Below, piece by piece: positions 5,036-5,502 of a stretch of DNA of 5,502 nt. The notes under the pieces are model-generated. The model saw only the letters and a program-made list of their open reading frames with translations, was not told where the DNA came from and did no database searches. Position 1 is the stretch's first letter. Each line of letters opens with the position of its first letter. The position numbers and the translations under genes are program-made. Where the stretch lies: positions 1 through 5,502 of the forward strand of contig DATEAK010000057.1 in assembly GCA_035288405.1 (NCBI GenBank), given 5' to 3'. The DNA is from JACPSX01 sp035288405 [NCBI: bacterium] (lineage in GTDB: Bacteria > JACPSX01).

Positions 5036-5502
5036 TCAGCATCCCTTGCCGAGGATGCAGACGATAACAACGGTCATGATGCATACAGCCGCGCCGATGA
5101 GGAAGCCAAACAGCGTTTCAGCAAGGACGAGTGCGAGCCCCGCCGCGATCGCATTCACGATCACCAGGGCGAATTGAGCGATCACTTTCGCCGCCTGGGG
5201 GCTGTGAATCATGACTTCGAGCATGTTATCGTGCCGGCCGCAGGAATTCGCCATTGCCTGCTGGAAGTTGAACCCCTTGCGAGCGATGTCGCGGAAACCG
5301 TCTGCCCGGTGCTTTTCGGCGTACTTGATGACCTCCTCGATTTCGGGGAACGACAGCAGACCCAATCTGGAAAGCTCTGCTTCGCCCCCCATGACGTCCG
5401 AGAGCAAGCCGTATTCCAGGGCAACTATCTTGGGGTCATCCAGCCGTACGTTCCGGAACATTTTGGGCGCCGCCGCCTGGAACGCTCGGGTGAATCCGGT
5501 GC
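5036..5502 (-). CDS. Unrecognised protein with C-terminal membrane hairpin (5' end outside the window)
   Basis: The frame ends at TGA 5036 and is open to the window edge. ATG 5461 has no ribosome site, and the 13 codons before it (TGFTRAFQAAAPK) read like protein, so the true start is probably beyond 5502. From the ATG, residues 1-90 are soluble and mainly helical (LLSFPEIEEVIKYAEKHRADGFRDIARKG region), with a single Cys in NSCGRHD. Residues about 93-113 and 117-137 are two hydrophobic helices separated by a tight turn, ending in GKGC. The C-terminal hairpin would anchor the soluble part on one side of the membrane. I do not recognise a family. It lies upstream of the scar region and shows no evident link to the leuDC-ubiD cluster. 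Confidence 0.65.
   Translation of the reverse strand, partial: TGFTRAFQAAAPKMFRNVRLDDPKIVALEYGLLSDVMGGEAELSRLGLLSFPEIEEVIKYAEKHRADGFRDIARKGFNFQQAMANSCGRHDNMLEVMIHSPQAAKVIAQFALVIVNAIAAGLALVLAETLFGFLIGAAVCIMTVVIVCILGKGC

Noticed and set aside
1-5502. CRISPR array, tRNA or rRNA genes, phage genes
   Set aside because: No regularly spaced direct repeats of CRISPR size, no cloverleaf or rRNA-like stretches, and no phage structural motifs were seen on either strand.

Overview
The window looks like a piece of a fairly GC-rich bacterial chromosome. Every supportable gene is on the minus strand. The family mix (UbiD decarboxylase, LeuC/LeuD-type dehydratase, NitT/TauT-type binding protein, a DUF559 cassette with GC-rich hairpin ends) recalls proteobacteria or neighbouring uncultivated soil and marine lineages. 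I cannot name the organism from sequence alone. Start sites with strong AGGAGG signals and a near-consensus sigma70-type promoter fit a typical bacterium.

Layout in the direction of transcription (right to left). From 5502 to 5036 is the C-terminal part of an unrecognised protein ending in two membrane helices. From about 5035 to 4548 is a scar-like stretch holding the C-terminal tail of a redoxin domain of the kind fused to CopD-like proteins, preceded by what may be a fragment of another gene in a different frame. From 4547 to 4186 there is no firm gene, but this stretch holds four 7-bp repeats, a TTGACA-17-TACAAA promoter with a palindrome across its -35 box, and a leader of about 250 nt with a small ORF and a hairpin. 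Then come leuD-like (4185-3676) and leuC-like (3663-2407) dehydratase subunits, a DUF559 nuclease gene between inverted hairpin repeats (1919-2341), a ubiD-family decarboxylase (1831-401), and the start of an ABC-transporter substrate-binding protein (366 to beyond 1).

The likely core is leuD-leuC-ubiD-binding protein: uptake of a small acid, dehydration or isomerisation by an aconitase-family enzyme, and prFMN-dependent decarboxylation of an alpha,beta-unsaturated acid. The D-before-C order, the absence of leuA/leuB, and atypical active-site residues argue for a specialised paralogue rather than leucine biosynthesis. The DUF559 cassette appears to have been inserted between leuC and ubiD. 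It is the most interesting structural element: both ends are near-identical hairpins that preserve pairing by a compensatory change, and the ORF runs through both ends.
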